Shown: positions 22,867 to 36,120 of the stretch, one piece after another
How positions within the stretch are numbered: the stretch's first letter is position 1
Layout: each line of letters starts with the position of its first letter
NCBI RefSeq assembly: GCF_902459465.1
Contig: NC_047068.1
Location: 17,135,195-17,199,194, forward strand
Length of the DNA stretch: 64,000 nt
DNA from: Asterias rubens
Lineage: Eukaryota; Echinodermata; Asteroidea; Forcipulatida; Asteriidae
Direction of reading: 5' to 3'
The notes under the pieces: model-generated
What the model saw: only the letters and a program-made list of their open reading frames with translations
Database searches by the model: none
Told to the model about the DNA's origin: nothing
Made by a program: the position numbers and the translations under genes

Positions 22867-22999
22867 CACGTGATGTGGCATAACTGTTTCAGCCGTTGCT
22901 CTCGACCACGGTACAGGTACAAGGTCGCGTGTCACGCCCGGCCCATGAATGAACACTTTTTACCGGTCATAAACAAAGGTTTATACACACCCACGTGAC
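22867..22999 (+). promoter_or_regulatory. CACGTG E-boxes and CCAAT box upstream of PLBD1
   Basis: CACGTG occurs at 22867-22872 (context ATCACGTGAT) and 22992-22997 (context CCCACGTGAC); a CCAAT lies just downstream at 23010-23014. The second site matches 8 of 10 positions of the CLEAR element GTCACGTGAC used by TFEB/TFE3 at lysosomal genes. They are 530-660 bp before the PLBD1 ATG. The transcription start is unknown, so placement in the promoter is inferred. Confidence 0.35.
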
Positions 23000-23527
23000 G
23001 CGCTCTCCACCAATAGGAATAGCAAAACTGTCTAAGGTATTTATGAATAATTATTAGTTTATTCGGCATAAAAACGCATACAAAATACAAACATAAGGGA
23101 ATTTGCCACCAGTGTCATATTATCTATAAAGAGGTGTTTTAACCTGGATAAATCATGGATGAATCAGTCTTCATGGACATGGATCCCTCCCATTCAATTT
23201 CTCCGCTGCCCCTCCCAAACCCTCCTCCCACTTGGCAATGGCTGTAAGTGACCAAATGAGGGCCTATTTTCACAAAGCTGCCAAACCGTGACGGGTGAAT
23301 ACCGACGACTGTTTTCAGTCAGTTACTGAATGTAAACAAAACAGCCGCCAACAATAACACTTTAGGTCATCACTACGGCGATGGGCAGATTGGTGTATAT
23401 GAATGAGCTGCTCCCATAATTTTTAATAAGTAATTGAAAACAAGCCCGACTGTACTCTTTTGAACATTAGTATTTTCTCGACACAGGGCTCAACCAAGCT
23501 CCATATCCTGGACAATTAGACAACGAA

Positions 23528-26500
23528 ATGTCGATTTTCCGGTCATTTGTTGTGGTTTGTTTTGCCATGATGATGGTGCAGCTGCTGACGCTGTCAACAG
23601 TGCAAGGTAAATTTACGATTACTATTAAAAAATAAATATCAGGTCCTTGCTCAGCTGTTGCTCTATTCTATGAATATGATGAGATACCCCTTCTCTAGAA
23701 ACTATACTCCCGTGAGCCTATAGTTTCTAAGTAGAACTTGAAGTAAGAGTTACTACGGTACTATTGTAGCTATATTACCTGATTGTTTTATATTTTGTTT
23801 AAACTCTCATCAGGTGAATATTATAAATACCAAGCTGACAACAGCAAATATCTCATTACATTTATTTACTAGCATTTGTTGGATAAGTTTCCATATCCAT
23901 TATCCTGCCACCAATTTTTCATGTTTTTTTTATGAAGTAAAACGGTGTCTTATTTACTCAAATGAGATATTCCTTATTGTTAAAAATAAGTGAAAAAGTT
24001 GTGGGAGGATTCAGAAAATTGTCCGATCTTGCATCTGTTGCTTGACAATGCAAAATCAAAAACGAAGCAACCTGAAAAGGGCTGTCACGCGCTGTTACAC
24101 TGACCCTATACACTGTATTAGTAAAATGCAAAACCAGTCAGTGAGAAATTCATTTTACGGTTTCGCTGAGCAAGGCAGTTTATCATTTAAGGACGATAAA
24201 CGTAACTACTGAAATCTAGGTAACAGGCCTGGAATTACATGGAAGGGCACAAAGGCCTTGGCCAAAGTGCCCCTTATTTCAATAGGAAGTGCCCTATCTT
24301 TGCAAATTAAAAATGGCCTTGCCCTCTCAAAAGATGAAATTCCAGCAGGCCTGCTGAGAAGTAAATGAGTATGACTTTAAGTACTCTGTCTGAAAGACCT
24401 GAAATGTGTTTTCTCTTTTTTTAACAAAAGGTGTGAGAACCACAGCAACCGTTTACTACAATGGCGGTAAGTTCTCTTACAAGGTTGGTGTGCTGGACAA
24501 GTCAGGTGTGGCTTATGGAGCCTTCAACGACACCACAGACACCACTGGATGGGGGGTACTTGATGTCAAGTTTGGTCCGACGTCTTCGTACCAGGAAGAC
24601 CTGATCAGGATGAAGGCAGCGGGGATGCTAGAAGGCATTCTAACCAGCCAGTAAGTGTGTGATACAACACCGAAGATTCTACACAAACAAAATTGAAGAC
24701 GAGTAACAATACTGTAGGCCTACCAAGCCATTTGTTTTAGAAGCTCTTGTTACACTAATTGTAATAATAATGGGCTTTTATATCGCGCTTTTTTCGCACC
24801 CGACAGGCTCCTTAAAGCCATTGGACCCTTTCGGTTCAGGAAAAAAAAAAAAAATTCACAGATTTACAAATAACTTACTGGGTTTACAGAAGGTAATGGT
24901 GAAAGAATTCTCTTTAAATGTTATTCCATGAAATGCTTTACTTTTTGAGAAACCAGCAAAACAATATAAATTCTCGTTAACGAGAATTACGGATTTATTT
25001 GAAACACATGTCATGACACGGCGAAACGCGCGGAAACAAGGGTGTGTTTTTCCGTTGTTTTCTCCCGACTCCGATGACCGATTGAGCCTAAATTTTCACA
25101 GGTTTGTTATTTGATATAGAAGTTGTGGTACACAAAGTGCGGGCCTTGGACAACACTGTTTACCGAAAGGGTCCAATGGCTTTAGAGCGCTCCAAAATCA
25201 TTACCCCTGGTCACTTGGCCTCAAATCATTCCAAACACCATCCTCTGTGCAGAGTATGCACTACTAAGCTAAATCAATCACAAGAACTGTCTTTGCCCTC
25301 ACAGGTACCTATTTAACCCTGGGTGGAGAGCAGTGTCACGTCCAGGACTCTCGATCTGCTGAACAGAAACACCAGAGCTTGAGTTCAGCGCTCTCATCCA
25401 CTCGGCAATGACACCCCATGCTCTGAGAAATGATACCACACATAAACAAAAATTGGAATACCTATCCAAAGTGGTTTATAAAACAAAGTAACATTGAATG
25501 TATACATGTATGTCCATCTTACTTCAGGCGCATATACCAGAGTTACGTCAACATGGCCAAGTTTTTTATTGAGAGTCAATCCGCAGAATTTAAGACGATG
25601 TTGTCCAGCTTCTTGAAAAAGCAAGACAAGTGGACCCGCCAGATGATAGACAAGAAACAGAGTGATCCATTTTGGCAAGGAGTTGGCCTCATTATTGCCC
25701 AGTTTGATGGGCTTGTCGCTGGCTACAACCTGGTACCCTACCAAAATAAGGTAAAGCTATTATTTGGTCAGGAATCCATTTTGATTATGTGTTAAGTCTA
25801 ATCTTCTTAACAACTTCACTTTGGTATTTTTTACAGTGACTCTGTGCAGTATAATTTGGGGGAATTGCCTGAATAAGGGCTCTATGGCTCTCCTCCACTT
25901 GGCACTGTCCATTGCATCCCTTGCATCGACTCCAAGCAGTTACATATGTCACATGGAGCTCTAGTGGATGTCTTGTGGGGATCAAACAAACCACCACAAA
26001 TTCAACAATTTGGTTGTTGAGGTACCTTATCTGTGTTATTGATTGAGGAAGGGTTAGTTAATCCCTCATGAGAGTTTGTGTTATTATTATTATTGTTATT
26101 ATTATTATTTATTGGGCACTGGGTGGTCTGTGGAGGAGGCAGAACTGGCAGCTCAAGACCGGTCTATTTGGAAGCGTCTCACAAGTCACGCAGCCGATGC
26201 AGAAATGCATGATGCTAACCGATAATGATGATTATTGTTTATTTGACCTCAACAAAAGTGCAACGATAACTCAACGAACCAATCAAAATAATAATGAATA
26301 CAATCATTATTCAAGCATGTGATTTCTAATCATTTGTTCTTCTTGATCTCTTCACAGTCCTTGGACTTGCTAGCATTGTCTTTTCTAAACAATCTTGGAG
26401 ATGTACTAGACCTTCAGCATGCACTGGATCCATCCAGCTTCCCTAACTCGGAGAAAGATGATCCTAAGTCAGAGAGCAAGAATAGATTTTATGGACTAAA

Positions 26501-29500
26501 CAACCACTGCTCAGCTCTTATAAAGGTGAGTCAAACTACTACATAGGTGACTTGTCAGGGCTCAAAATTAAAGGCACTGGACACTTTTGGTACATACTCA
26601 AAATAATTGTTAGCATAAAAAACTGACTTGGTATGTGCAATGGAGAGCTATTGGTATTATAAACATTGTGAGAAACAGCTCCTTTTGAAGCAACTTTGTT
26701 TTTGAGAAAGAGGTAATTTGTTACTCAAATATTAAAACTCTTTAGGCCTGAAGCCTTTTTTAGGCATCTGAAAGCATACAAATTTGTGCAACAAGGGTGT
26801 TTTTCTTTCATAATTCACTTGCAACTTCGATGACCAAGAAAGTAAACCATTCTCAATGTCACTATTTGAGTCTGTAAGTACTTTTCAATTGTATATTTTC
26901 AATTGTGTTTTCAATTAAGGTAACCCAAGTTAATATGTGCCCATTTTACTTACAGGCTCTCCCGGGATTTGAAGACGTCCTAATGTCACATTCATCTTGG
27001 TTTACTTATAGCGCCATGCTACGTATCTACAAACACTACAGCTTTGATTTATCCTTCAGTTATGCTGCAGCCAAGAGAATGTCCTTTTCTAGTTACCCAG
27101 GTAATTACTGTAATAAAATCTAATAAAAAACACCTGCCATTTAGGGGGGGACACAGGTATTTCTTGATAGAGCTGCATTTGACTTTTTCAACCCTCTCTT
27201 CTTGATTGAATTTTCCTTGTTGCCATTCCTGTTTGTTATTCCAAGTGGGCAATGTATTTTATTCCATATTTTCTCTATTGTTGATTAGCATCTGTTGGTA
27301 AGCCTATAGCTAGATAGATAAAAATTGTTTACCAAAAAACTGTCTTACAACAATTTGGCATTTATAATCATAACAATACAAGATATCTGTTATTTCATAA
27401 GCAGTATTTGGCATACCATCCTATACCACCCTCCTCCCCTGACAACCCACAGTCTACTGACACGCCTCAGGGCTCTCCCACACAATGGGCAACCCACACA
27501 ATAGCCCTGAGCCAACCAAGGAACCAATCAGAGCACTGATTTTCTACCTTCCGCCCAGGTAATAGTAAAAAAGCAGGACAGTTCTTTTCAGAACTGAGAA
27601 GTCTCCTGAAAAATCTACTCAGCGGTAGTAGAATATATAGCAAGACAGTTCTTTAAAGAACAAAATCTACCCGGCAAGCAGATACGCACATGGTGTTACC
27701 GCAAACCAAATATATAATTAGGCAACATTTTAACAGTATCTGAGGTCTCCCTCCCCACATTGCATCCCCACTCTACCCCTGCCACCACACTATACTTCAG
27801 CTCTTTCCTTCCTCCTCTTCCTTCCCCAACTCTATCTGCTTTCCACTCTGTTACAAAAAGATGAAATAATAATAATAACGGCTTCTTATAAAGTGATCAT
27901 AACCATCACTTAGTGACACTCAAGGCGCTTTAACAATCAGTATTTTCCTTTAAGGTATTGTGGAACTACGCTTTACCAATTCCTCTTTATTAGAACCATG
28001 TAATGGTTTATTACAAGGTGCTGTAAATGGGTTTTGTTATGAGGCATTGCATGGTGAGGTATATTTGGTTGGCGGTAACACCGTGTTTTTTGTCTAACTT
28101 GCAAGGTTGATTTTGTTCTTAAAGGCACTGGGCACCTTTGGTAAAGACCAGTCTTTTAACTTGTTGTATCTCAACATATTCATAAAATATTAAACCTTTG
28201 AAAAGTTGAACTCAATTGGTTGTCGAAGTTGCGAGAGGTTAATGGATGAAAAAAAAACCTTGACGCACAAGTTATAAACTTTCAGATGCTTGAATTCGAG
28301 ACCTTTGCAGCTGAGGTCTCGAATTCAATTCAAATGTTTTATTGAGAAATAATTTCTTTCTCAAAAACTACACTACATCAGAGGGAGCAGTTTCTCGGAA
28401 TTCCTTTGCTCGTTACTAAGTAAGTTAACACCAGAAGTAATTACCAATAGTGTCCAGTGCCTAAAGAAAACTAGTCCTGCTACATATTCTACTGCCGCGG
28501 AGTAGATGTTTGGGTTTTGGGAGAGTTTCTGAAAGAACTGTCCTGCTTTTTAACTCTTTAAAACTTGGCATTTGTTTTTGACCCCCCAGGGATGCTGGAA
28601 TCATTAGATGATTTTTATTTACTGAGCAGCAGCATGGTAATGTTACAAACTACCAATAATGTCTTCAACCAGACTCTTTACGACTTGGTGACGCCATACA
28701 CCCTGCCTGCCTGGGTACGAGTCAGGGTAGCTAACCTAATGGCCAATAGCGGCTCCCAATGGGGGCAGATTGTAGGCAGGTATAATTCTGGTGAGTCAAA
28801 TTAATTTATTTCAATCTAAATCAATCTAGTGCAGTTCAGTTCAGTTCAAGCGGAGTCTATATAAGCTATTTCAATATGGTGGGCACAATATTATGACACT
28901 ACCTGGTTTGGGTAAGTTTGTGTGTATACACCCAAACCAAACAGTGCACTGCTCCTATAGCAGGCCTGATTTCCCATAGGTAACAAAGGCCATTGCCTCA
29001 TCAGTGCTCCCTGTTCATTGCACTGGTGCCCTTGAAATGCTCTAGTGTAAATTTAAATTTTTTGCTTGTAGGGTGGCCTTTACCAAGGAGAAAAAGCCTT
29101 GGTGCCCTTGCCGTTTCAAAAGTGAAGTATACATGCCTGTTGTTGATAATTCCCAATAGACGCCATCAAATTAAATTTGGGCTTGCAGATGCTTCCGCCG
29201 CATTGTTCTCTTACATTACGTTTTGACTGTGTATTCCATGTAAACAAATAAATATACTATGAGAGATTGCCTAACATCACAAGGCCATCGACGGCCAAAG
29301 AAGGCTACACTTAACTGGGACCAGGGGCACATTGCCAACTCCAGGGGCTGTAACAGGCAGGGTTATCCCCTTCGAATTCTGTAAGGATGTGCACATGGGT
29401 ATCATCCGCATAGGAGGAGCCGAATGCACTACCTTCCCAACTTATTACAAAACAGTTATGGTTAAGTGCCTTGCTGAAGGGCACAAGTGTCATGACCGGG

Positions 29501-32500
29501 AATCGAACCAACACTCAGCTGCTGACAACACCAGAGCTTGGGGTTTGTTGAAATAGACCGCTCAACCCTGCTCAGCGAATAAAGTTGCCATGTAAAGACA
29601 ACCATATATTGTCTCGTACCAGGTGATTTTCTATTGCTTACAAACGAAGAGTGTGCACGATCCCTAGAGCACTAGATTTACCCTGTAAAGTCTTAATGTG
29701 TACTGCATATATTGAGGACATGTTTTCCAATGTCGTTGAACCCTTTCTATCTAGCTTGAATACAATGCTAGATTTAAGGGCCACCAGCAGGGTCTAATCT
29801 ATGTATTTAATCACTAGTAGACTATGTTGCCCAAAACATCCATAATTCTGTCAGTTTGCAGATTATGCACTTTTAACAAAACATTTTATCATCTGAATGA
29901 AGCTGGAGTTGGCTACCCAAAGTCCCTACGGACAATTCTGGTGAATATTATTTCTTGTTGGTATCAATGTGTAAGTTGAGTCATTTAATTTCATTTCTTT
30001 CCATTTGTTCTGGTTGTAAAGCTAAGACTCACACTTAAAGGAACACGTTGCCTTGGATCGGTCGAGTTGGTCTTTGAAAAGCTTTTGCAACCGGGTAGAA
30101 AGATGTTGTAAAAGTAGAATACAATGATCCACACAAACATACCTTGACAATTGCATGGTTTTCCTTTTACCTCGTCGACTAACACGGTCGTCCATTTATG
30201 GGAGTCAAATTTTTTACTCACATATATGGCCGACCGTGTTAGTTCGCACAGTAAAAAGAAAACCACGCGATTTCGAGGCAAATTTGTGTGGATCATTGTA
30301 TTTTACTTTTAAAACATTTTTTCAACCATATGCATTTTATATAAAACGGTTACAAACGCTTTATATAGACCAACTCGTCTGATCCAAGGCAACGTGTTCC
30401 TTTAATCACTGTACTAGCCAAGAGCCCAATGGGAGAAGACACAGAAGTTAGTTTTAGTTTAGTTGTGAGAAAACCCTAACCACACAGTGCCTCGGCGTTA
30501 TTCGCACCGGAGTCCTAGAGGTGGAAGGCGAGGAAAGGTACCACCCTCAGAAATTATCAGTTACTATTCTAAGAAAAGAAGAATGGTTGGTTCAAGCTCT
30601 ATATACCTAATTAATTTTGGAAAAGACGATGAGGGCAGAATGGGAAAGGATAAAAGAGAGAAAGGGGGTGGCGGCGGGAGATAAAGGTGTAAAAGGTGAG
30701 AAAAAAACACAAATTTTGAGCTGGCCGTGGATTAACAAAGTGTACTCAACCACTGTGACTTTATACACTGTGACTGAAAAGCCTATCAATCCAAACAATA
30801 ATGGTATAGACTATACAGGTGTTTTGCAAAACTAGTGGGGAAGATGGCCTTACCTTTTGATCCAAACCAGACCTTCGTCAGAGGCAAAAACAAGCTCATA
30901 CAAAAACATATGTCCATTTATAGCAACAGCGAGGAGCAAAAAAACTGTTAGAAGGCATCCAGAAAAAATGGGGAAAATAAAATGTAAAGCCAATCAAAGT
31001 TGGTAATTTACAAAATGGTTGGCTAGGATCCAATAAGAGTAAAGTAGTTAGGACAAAAGTGTGGTCAGTGTAAGTGTGGGTTACTGGACCAAGAAGGTAC
31101 TAATTGTATCTTATTTTTTTTTTTTTCTTCAGGAACGTACAACAATCAGTACATGGTTATAGACAAAAAGCGTATATCAGGTGAATTGCTTGACGGGACA
31201 CTGACTGTTGTTGAGCAGATCCCAGGACTGGTGAAGACGGGGGACCAGACAGCAATACTTCGAGCAGGTTGGTGATGTCATCAACTTGATTGAACACTTA
31301 GGCCCTTTTTCGAAACCACGGCTTCCGCTTTGGATTCAACTCAGGCTAGCTAGGCCCTGCGGTTGTTTTGATAATGGTGTGCATGCTTTGCGTACGCGCT
31401 TAGGGCTTCAGATGAGAGGACAGAGTCTGGAGTCTAAGCCGTCATAGGCATTCTACGCTTACAAGGCTAGAGCAGTTCAGAGAATGGTGATTGTAAGCAA
31501 AGAATTTGGCGGTTAGCGATGAAATTGGGCCCTGGTTATATTGTGTCCTGAAGAAGGTCGTAACAAAAGTGTGTTCGGCAACAAAAGCAAATTGAACCAA
31601 AACTGTTGGATTGGTTATGACCGCCAAAACGCACCCCTGAACTTGTTGTTATTATTATTATCATAATTATTATCCAGGTTATTGGCCATCATACAATGTA
31701 CCATTCTATGAGGAGATCTACACTTTGAGTGGCTACCCTGCCATGAAGGCTAAAAAGGGAAACTTATACTCCTATCAGCTGACGCCAAGGGCCGAGATAT
31801 TCAGACGAGACAACGGAAACGTCAAAGATATGGACTCCTTGATGAATGTCATGAGATACAATGGTGAGTAGTCTTGCCTTTCAAGTCAATTGTTTCTTCA
31901 ATTCCTACACATTCCTTGTAAGGAGATTTAAAACCCTTTTCACTTGACAAAGGCAAACTGGGGTCCTTGGACTCGGGTGCCGGTTGTCTTGACCATGGAT
32001 GTTAGTCAAACTCAAACAGGACCTTTAAAACGGCGCACAAACCAACTGCCCTTGTCACAGACTCTTCATTTTTTCGGGTGTCAAAGGTCAACATTGTTTA
32101 TCCTCCGTCTCACTGATATCTGCACAGCTAGCATGGAATTGCTAGTGCATAAGTTGATTACCTATCCTCTTGCACGCATGCATGGTAGCTTGAGTTAAAC
32201 CATGGTACTCTGTTTGTGCACATGGGGTGTTCATTCCTGCTGCATGCATAGGCTATCATGGCGAATTTTTTTCAAGGTTTCAAAGATTATTTTGTTTCCA
32301 CAGTAACAAAATCTCATACAGGCAATAGTATGTACATGTATACACAAGTTTCAATAATAATACAGTTTTAATAGCCGGGTAGATATAAAAACACTTTTGG
32401 GATACTGCAGGGGAATTCACTTATAGTGTGTGGGCATGGTTGGCTTGTGTGTAAAGCGCTCGCCTCTCATCAAGGTGATCCAGGTTTGATTCTCAGACGG

Positions 32501-34148
32501 GGCTATCGGTGAGTTGAGTTGTTCTTTGGTTCTCTACTGTGTCACAAGGGTTTCAAGGCCATCCTTCGATCTCTGGCTGTGCTCCGTGGTCATACTGTGT
32601 TGATGTGGCTTGCTGTCAAAGGTGCCCTTGCATGCCTGCTTCTTGAACACGTTGTAGCCGGGGCCTTGGCAATTCAGCTCTTAGCTGCAAGTAAAGCTGG
32701 TTCATTACGAATGTGAAGCAAATGTTGAAGTCACAAATTCGCAACGAATAATGCGCAGAGTTGCGAATATCCGCTGTGACAGGAGGGTTGTGACGTCAAA
32801 TTCATGTCAAATTCGCTTCCCATTTGCATTCGCATAAAGTATGAACCAGGCTTTAGGATGATAAGCTTTCCAAATTATTATTAAAGGCGTGACCCCAAAC
32901 AGGTACCCTAGTTGTGCCCAACCAACATTGTGTGTTTTTGTGAGGTTTGTTGTGAGGCTGTAGGTTCAAATCCCACTCCTGTCAATTTTTCTTTGTTCGA
33001 TCTCAAAGTTGATGTTAACACTGTAATATTTTGCTGCTCTTACAGACTATCTCCATGATCCCTACTCTGAAAAGAATCCAGCCTTCACCATCTGTTCTCG
33101 TTATGATCTAGAACCATCAGCTCCTTTTGATGGTGGCTGCACTGATACAAAGGTATTCTGTTTTTAAAGATTTGTTCCATTCGGAAATTCCAGTCCTTTA
33201 AAAATCCAGAAGTCGATCAGAGCATACTGATCAGAATGTCGAGTTGAAACCAACGGTTCTTTTCAGAACCACCCCAACGCATAGAAAAAGATTATCAGAC
33301 AAGGCGTTACCAAAAAGCTTTACTTTATTTCCACCATGCAAAGTTTCAAATCCTACCCATTCAAGTTTAGAGATCAGGTTGCCCTGGTAGTTTGTGATCC
33401 TGCCTTTCGCCTCTTTTATGGGAAAACTACAATTATCAAAAAAGGGGCAAAAATAAAACATCTTTTTTGTCACAACTCACACCTGTTATCTCCATGCAAT
33501 TCCTTTTCCAAACAGTGGATTTGATTGGGCCATGCACAAAACCAGTAGGGCTGCTGAGGCAGATTGACTGCACATCCATTCAGTTTAATTACACACTAAT
33601 TGACACAAGTGTGATGAGCCGTACTTGTGCTTTTGTGAACAAGTGTTGTTTTAATAATAATGTTGTTCTCCAAATTGATATTTGTCAATGTTATTATGTT
33701 TCTCACTTTCTTGTTAGGAGAGTTGTCTGATTTTCTGTAGTTTAGATGTATTGTCTCTTTGTAGTGCATCATATTGATGCCGTCACTAAGTTTAAGCTAA
33801 GAGACAAATCAATGAGCCATCTGCCTTAAATTTCGATATATATAATATCTGTTTCTTTAGGGTTATTTCAGTCTTATACCAGTGTTATTTCTTTGAGTAG
33901 GAATCAAATCCTGTGCCTGGATTGGCCAGTTAATTCGATCGATAATGATTGGTCTTTAATTGATCTGTTCTTTTTTACAGGCAACTAATCTAGGCATGTC
34001 AGAAACGATGTCGGCACTTGCTATAAATGGACCTACAACCAGCCATGGACTTCCCATTTTCAAATGGACCAAGGAGTTTAATATAAGTCATATAGGACTC
34101 CCAGAATCTTATAACTTTGATGTTGTGCTGATGAAGCCGAGCTTGTAA
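23528..34148 (+). CDS. PLBD1: Phospholipase B-like protein, complete (10 coding exons)
   Basis: Secreted or lysosomal Ntn-hydrolase-fold hydrolase of the PLBD (laminin ancestor) family; PLBD1 is reported to release fatty acids from phospholipids. Exons: 23528-23606, 24431-24650, 25528-25750, 26358-26525, 26956-27100, 28590-28790, 31133-31267, 31678-31863, 33046-33152 and 33981-34148 (stop TAA). They sum to 1632 bases, 543 residues, close to human PLBD1, and every junction is GT-AG with matching phase. Residues 1-26 are a signal peptide (hydrophobic [15 protein letters not shown]). HCSALIK contains the expected autocatalytic nucleophile, Cys225. Downstream [35 protein letters not shown] and [10 protein letters not shown] are family blocks. 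N-glycosylation sequons NDT, NQT and NIS are present. Resemblance to PLBD1 is stronger than to PLBD2 ([21 protein letters not shown]). The ATG choice rests on the signal peptide. Confidence 0.95.
24231..24355. repeat. Dispersed repeat, CAGGCCTGGAATT ends
   Basis: CAGGCCTGGAATTACAT is partly inverted at GAAATTCCAGCAGGCCTG, with 'ttgccctctcaaaa' inside. A related copy, interrupted by another foldback element, lies at 62566-62925. It is in PLBD1 intron 1. Confidence 0.6.
24812..25184. mobile_element. TTAA-type MITE, family 2 (inverted relative to 4017-4388)
   Basis: Starts TTAAAGCCATTGGACCCTTT and ends AAAGGGTCCAATGGCTTTA. The inner palindrome AATTCTCGTTAACGAGAATT and the segment 'gattgagcctaaattttcacagg' are shared with the copy at 4017-4388. 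It lies in PLBD1 intron 2. Confidence 0.75.
25310..25420 (-). mobile_element. tRNA(Ser/Leu)-like SINE
   Basis: On the - strand GTCATTGCCGAGTGGATGAG is an A-box region, followed by AGCTCTGGTGTTTCTG and a decayed B box. The core 'ctgatcagaaacaccagag' type sequence also makes up the 104-bp tandem unit at 4393-4978. Confidence 0.6.
25850..25960 (-). mobile_element. Possible non-LTR retroelement C-terminal remnant
   Basis: A - strand frame reads [14 protein letters not shown], resembling the Arg/Trp-rich end of RTE- or I-type LINE polyproteins. No further retroelement motif is seen, so this is tentative. Confidence 0.3.
29285..29575. mobile_element. SINE-like repeat in PLBD1 intron 6
   Basis: 'ttaagtgccttgctgaagggcacaa' and GTCATGACCGGGAATCGAAC, a reversed tRNA B box, followed by 'cagctgctgacaacaccagag'. 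This layout (tRNA-like head on the - strand plus conserved body) matches the other SINE copies here. Confidence 0.6.
30035..30405. mobile_element. TTAA-flanked MITE, family 3
   Basis: Inverted termini AAGGAACACGTTGCCTTGG and CCAAGGCAACGTGTTCCTT are bounded by TTAA on both sides. Sub-terminal arms ('gagttggtct' / 'agaccaactc', and a longer inner pair around 'acacggtcg' / 'cgaccgtgt') make it highly foldable. Non-coding; lies in PLBD1 intron 6. Confidence 0.85.
30406..31132. other. PLBD1 intron 6 remainder
   Basis: Purine-rich stretch at 30600-30700 and an acceptor with a long T run at 31110-31132. Overlapping short frames on both strands carry no domain; nothing further is supported. Confidence 0.5.
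32430..32855 (+). mobile_element. tRNA-derived SINE followed by GTTCATACTTCCTGC-type MITE
   Basis: GGTTGGCTTGTGTGTAAAGC (A box) and CAGGTTTGATTCTCAG (B box) at tRNA spacing start the SINE; a shorter relative is at 7062-7130. From 32695 to 32853 the sequence matches the MITE at 12434-12608 with ends GGTTCAT...ATGAACC. In PLBD1 intron 8. Confidence 0.6.
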
Positions 34149-34334
34149 AAAGTAGTTATGATCGAAGTGTAGTCCAGGCGTTGAACTTGGGTCTGAAAGG
34201 GGCACAGTAATTTTTATCTGGTAAAGGTTACTTCTTTGAGGAAAATGTTAATTTGTATCGAACTTTGCAAAGAGCACCAAAGCAAAAGCACAGGGTACCA
34301 CAGCGGGTGCTACAAGTTATTTCAAGGCCTGGGG

Positions 34335-34680
34335 ACATGTCGCGGCCAAGCGTTCTAGGGCAGTGGACTCAAACTCTGTAATTTATGGAATATGGGTTCG
34401 AACCCTGGCATCATGTTCAGTCAAAGTCTGGACACTTGTGTCCTTCAGTAAACATAATTGCATCTCTCCACCCAGGAGTAAAAATGGGTACCAGTGAGAA
34501 CTGGGGAGTAACCTGCGATGGACTGGCATCCAGCCTGTCTAGGGGGAATAGAAATATTCCCGGTCGTGTAATGCCAATGAAATGCGATATAAACACCGGC
34601 CTGATGAGCCATATTGGCTCGGGACAGACTTTGCTATGATCAAAAGGCACAATATGTTTTCACCAGTATAAATTGCCAAC
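34335..34680 (+). mobile_element. tRNA-derived SINE in the PLBD1 3' region
   Basis: GTCGCGGCCAAGCGTTCTAG and GGGTTCGAACCCTGGCATC give A and B boxes of Ser/Leu type. A body with 'acctgcgatggactggcatcc' follows. It lies 190 bp after the stop, so it may be inside the mature 3' UTR. Confidence 0.7.
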
Positions 34681-34965
34681 ATCACTATCAATCGACTACA
34701 AATTGATGTACTTGATGCACCTGTTCCCACAAGGATTGTTTGGCTGTTTGATTTTAACTCGCAAATTGTTCGATCCTTTCCTTTTTTCTCTGTTTCATCA
34801 CAAACTTCTGTGGTCTTGCTGAAATGGCGGTATTTTAAACATTTTTGTTTTTTATTGTATTGTTTTTCTGGTACGCAGAGCAACCACCCTTGTTTACAGG
34901 TTTCCTCAAGCTTGTGAGCTACAGTGATTAAGTTCACTCATAAGCATCCAGGTTTTAATACTAGA

Positions 34966-34971
34966 AATAAA
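34966..34971 (+). terminator. Candidate polyadenylation signal of PLBD1
   Basis: AATAAA 820 bases after the stop codon. A second AATAAA is at 35577-35582. Choice between them cannot be made from sequence. Confidence 0.45.
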
Positions 34972-34989
34972 TATACAGTAATAATAATA

Positions 34990-36120
34990 AAAAGTAATCT
35001 CATGTGAAGTTCAATATTGTAAACGACAATTTTATGTAAAAGGCTTTGAGTATTTTGAAACATTTACTTTGTTAATTACTGTATTTTTCTATAACCAAGT
35101 GTACTTTTTTTATTTTTATGACAGATTACAAGTTCATTTATATCGAGTGGTATTAAAATAATTTGTAAGTGGATTGCCTTTCTAGGGTGTGTTTTTAACA
35201 GCATTTTGAGTGAACTGTGAAGGAAAAAGATCTTTCCTTTGTATTAATTTCGGTCAATTGTGGATTCCAATATATGGCCAAGAACTTATAACTCATCATG
35301 AATTTAAAGGCAGGGTATACTTTTTGTATTCAATTTCATTGACCAGTACATGTATGCTCTCTGTGGTCAATTCTAACAATGTTTCATATCAAAAGCTATC
35401 CAGTGCTCTTAATCAAGCTTTTATGCTAAAATGTGTGGAATAATTACCAAAAGATACACCCTGCCAAAGTAAGATTGATTTCTGTGTGTAAACTATTATT
35501 TTACTTCAGCCTTAAAAATGTTTATCTTTTTAAATTTTATTTTTGTAATACGACTTGTTCAGATTTGCATCATGTGAATAAAATGTGCTCATCAGACATC
35601 TTGGAAGGCTTATATCTGTGTTTATTTATTAAATTTTTTATAAATATATGTATATATATTTTTTTATATTTCAAAAATTGTTTTAACAAAATTACTGTAA
35701 TGTGAGGGGAAGATGATATTTTGTTTCTTTACGCCATGAAGTGAAAATAATAGTAATGAGTTTATTAAACAAACGTCTGCAAAATCTTGCTTTAATCTAG
35801 GTTTATTCCGCAGCCCTTTCACTCTTAATAGTAATGCAGCCCCGCCCCCCCCCCCCCGCCCCACAAAAGAAATATATAAAAAAATCGCCCAATTACCTTG
35901 TTTGCATCAGGCCTAAATCGCCTTTACCATTGGATGAAAAAGGGGGTGTTAATGGATGGGCGTTATTTTCAATGCGATTTCTTTCTCGCCCATCCAAGTC
36001 AAAACAATCGAAAGACTAATAAGTTTGTTTTCTCTTAACCGAAAAGACAATAGTTTTTCACAATAGATCTGTCAAAACTTTGTTTTACATCCCCCTTATC
36101 CTTCACGAGAAAAACTACCC
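34990..36120. other. AT-rich intergenic stretch downstream of PLBD1
   Basis: No gene or clear repeat recognised. Contains a C run near 35842 and the second candidate poly(A) signal. Confidence 0.5.

Noticed and set aside
25430-25795. Separate single-exon gene of 121 codons
   Set aside because: It is PLBD1 exon 3 (25528-25750) with intron read-through at both ends.
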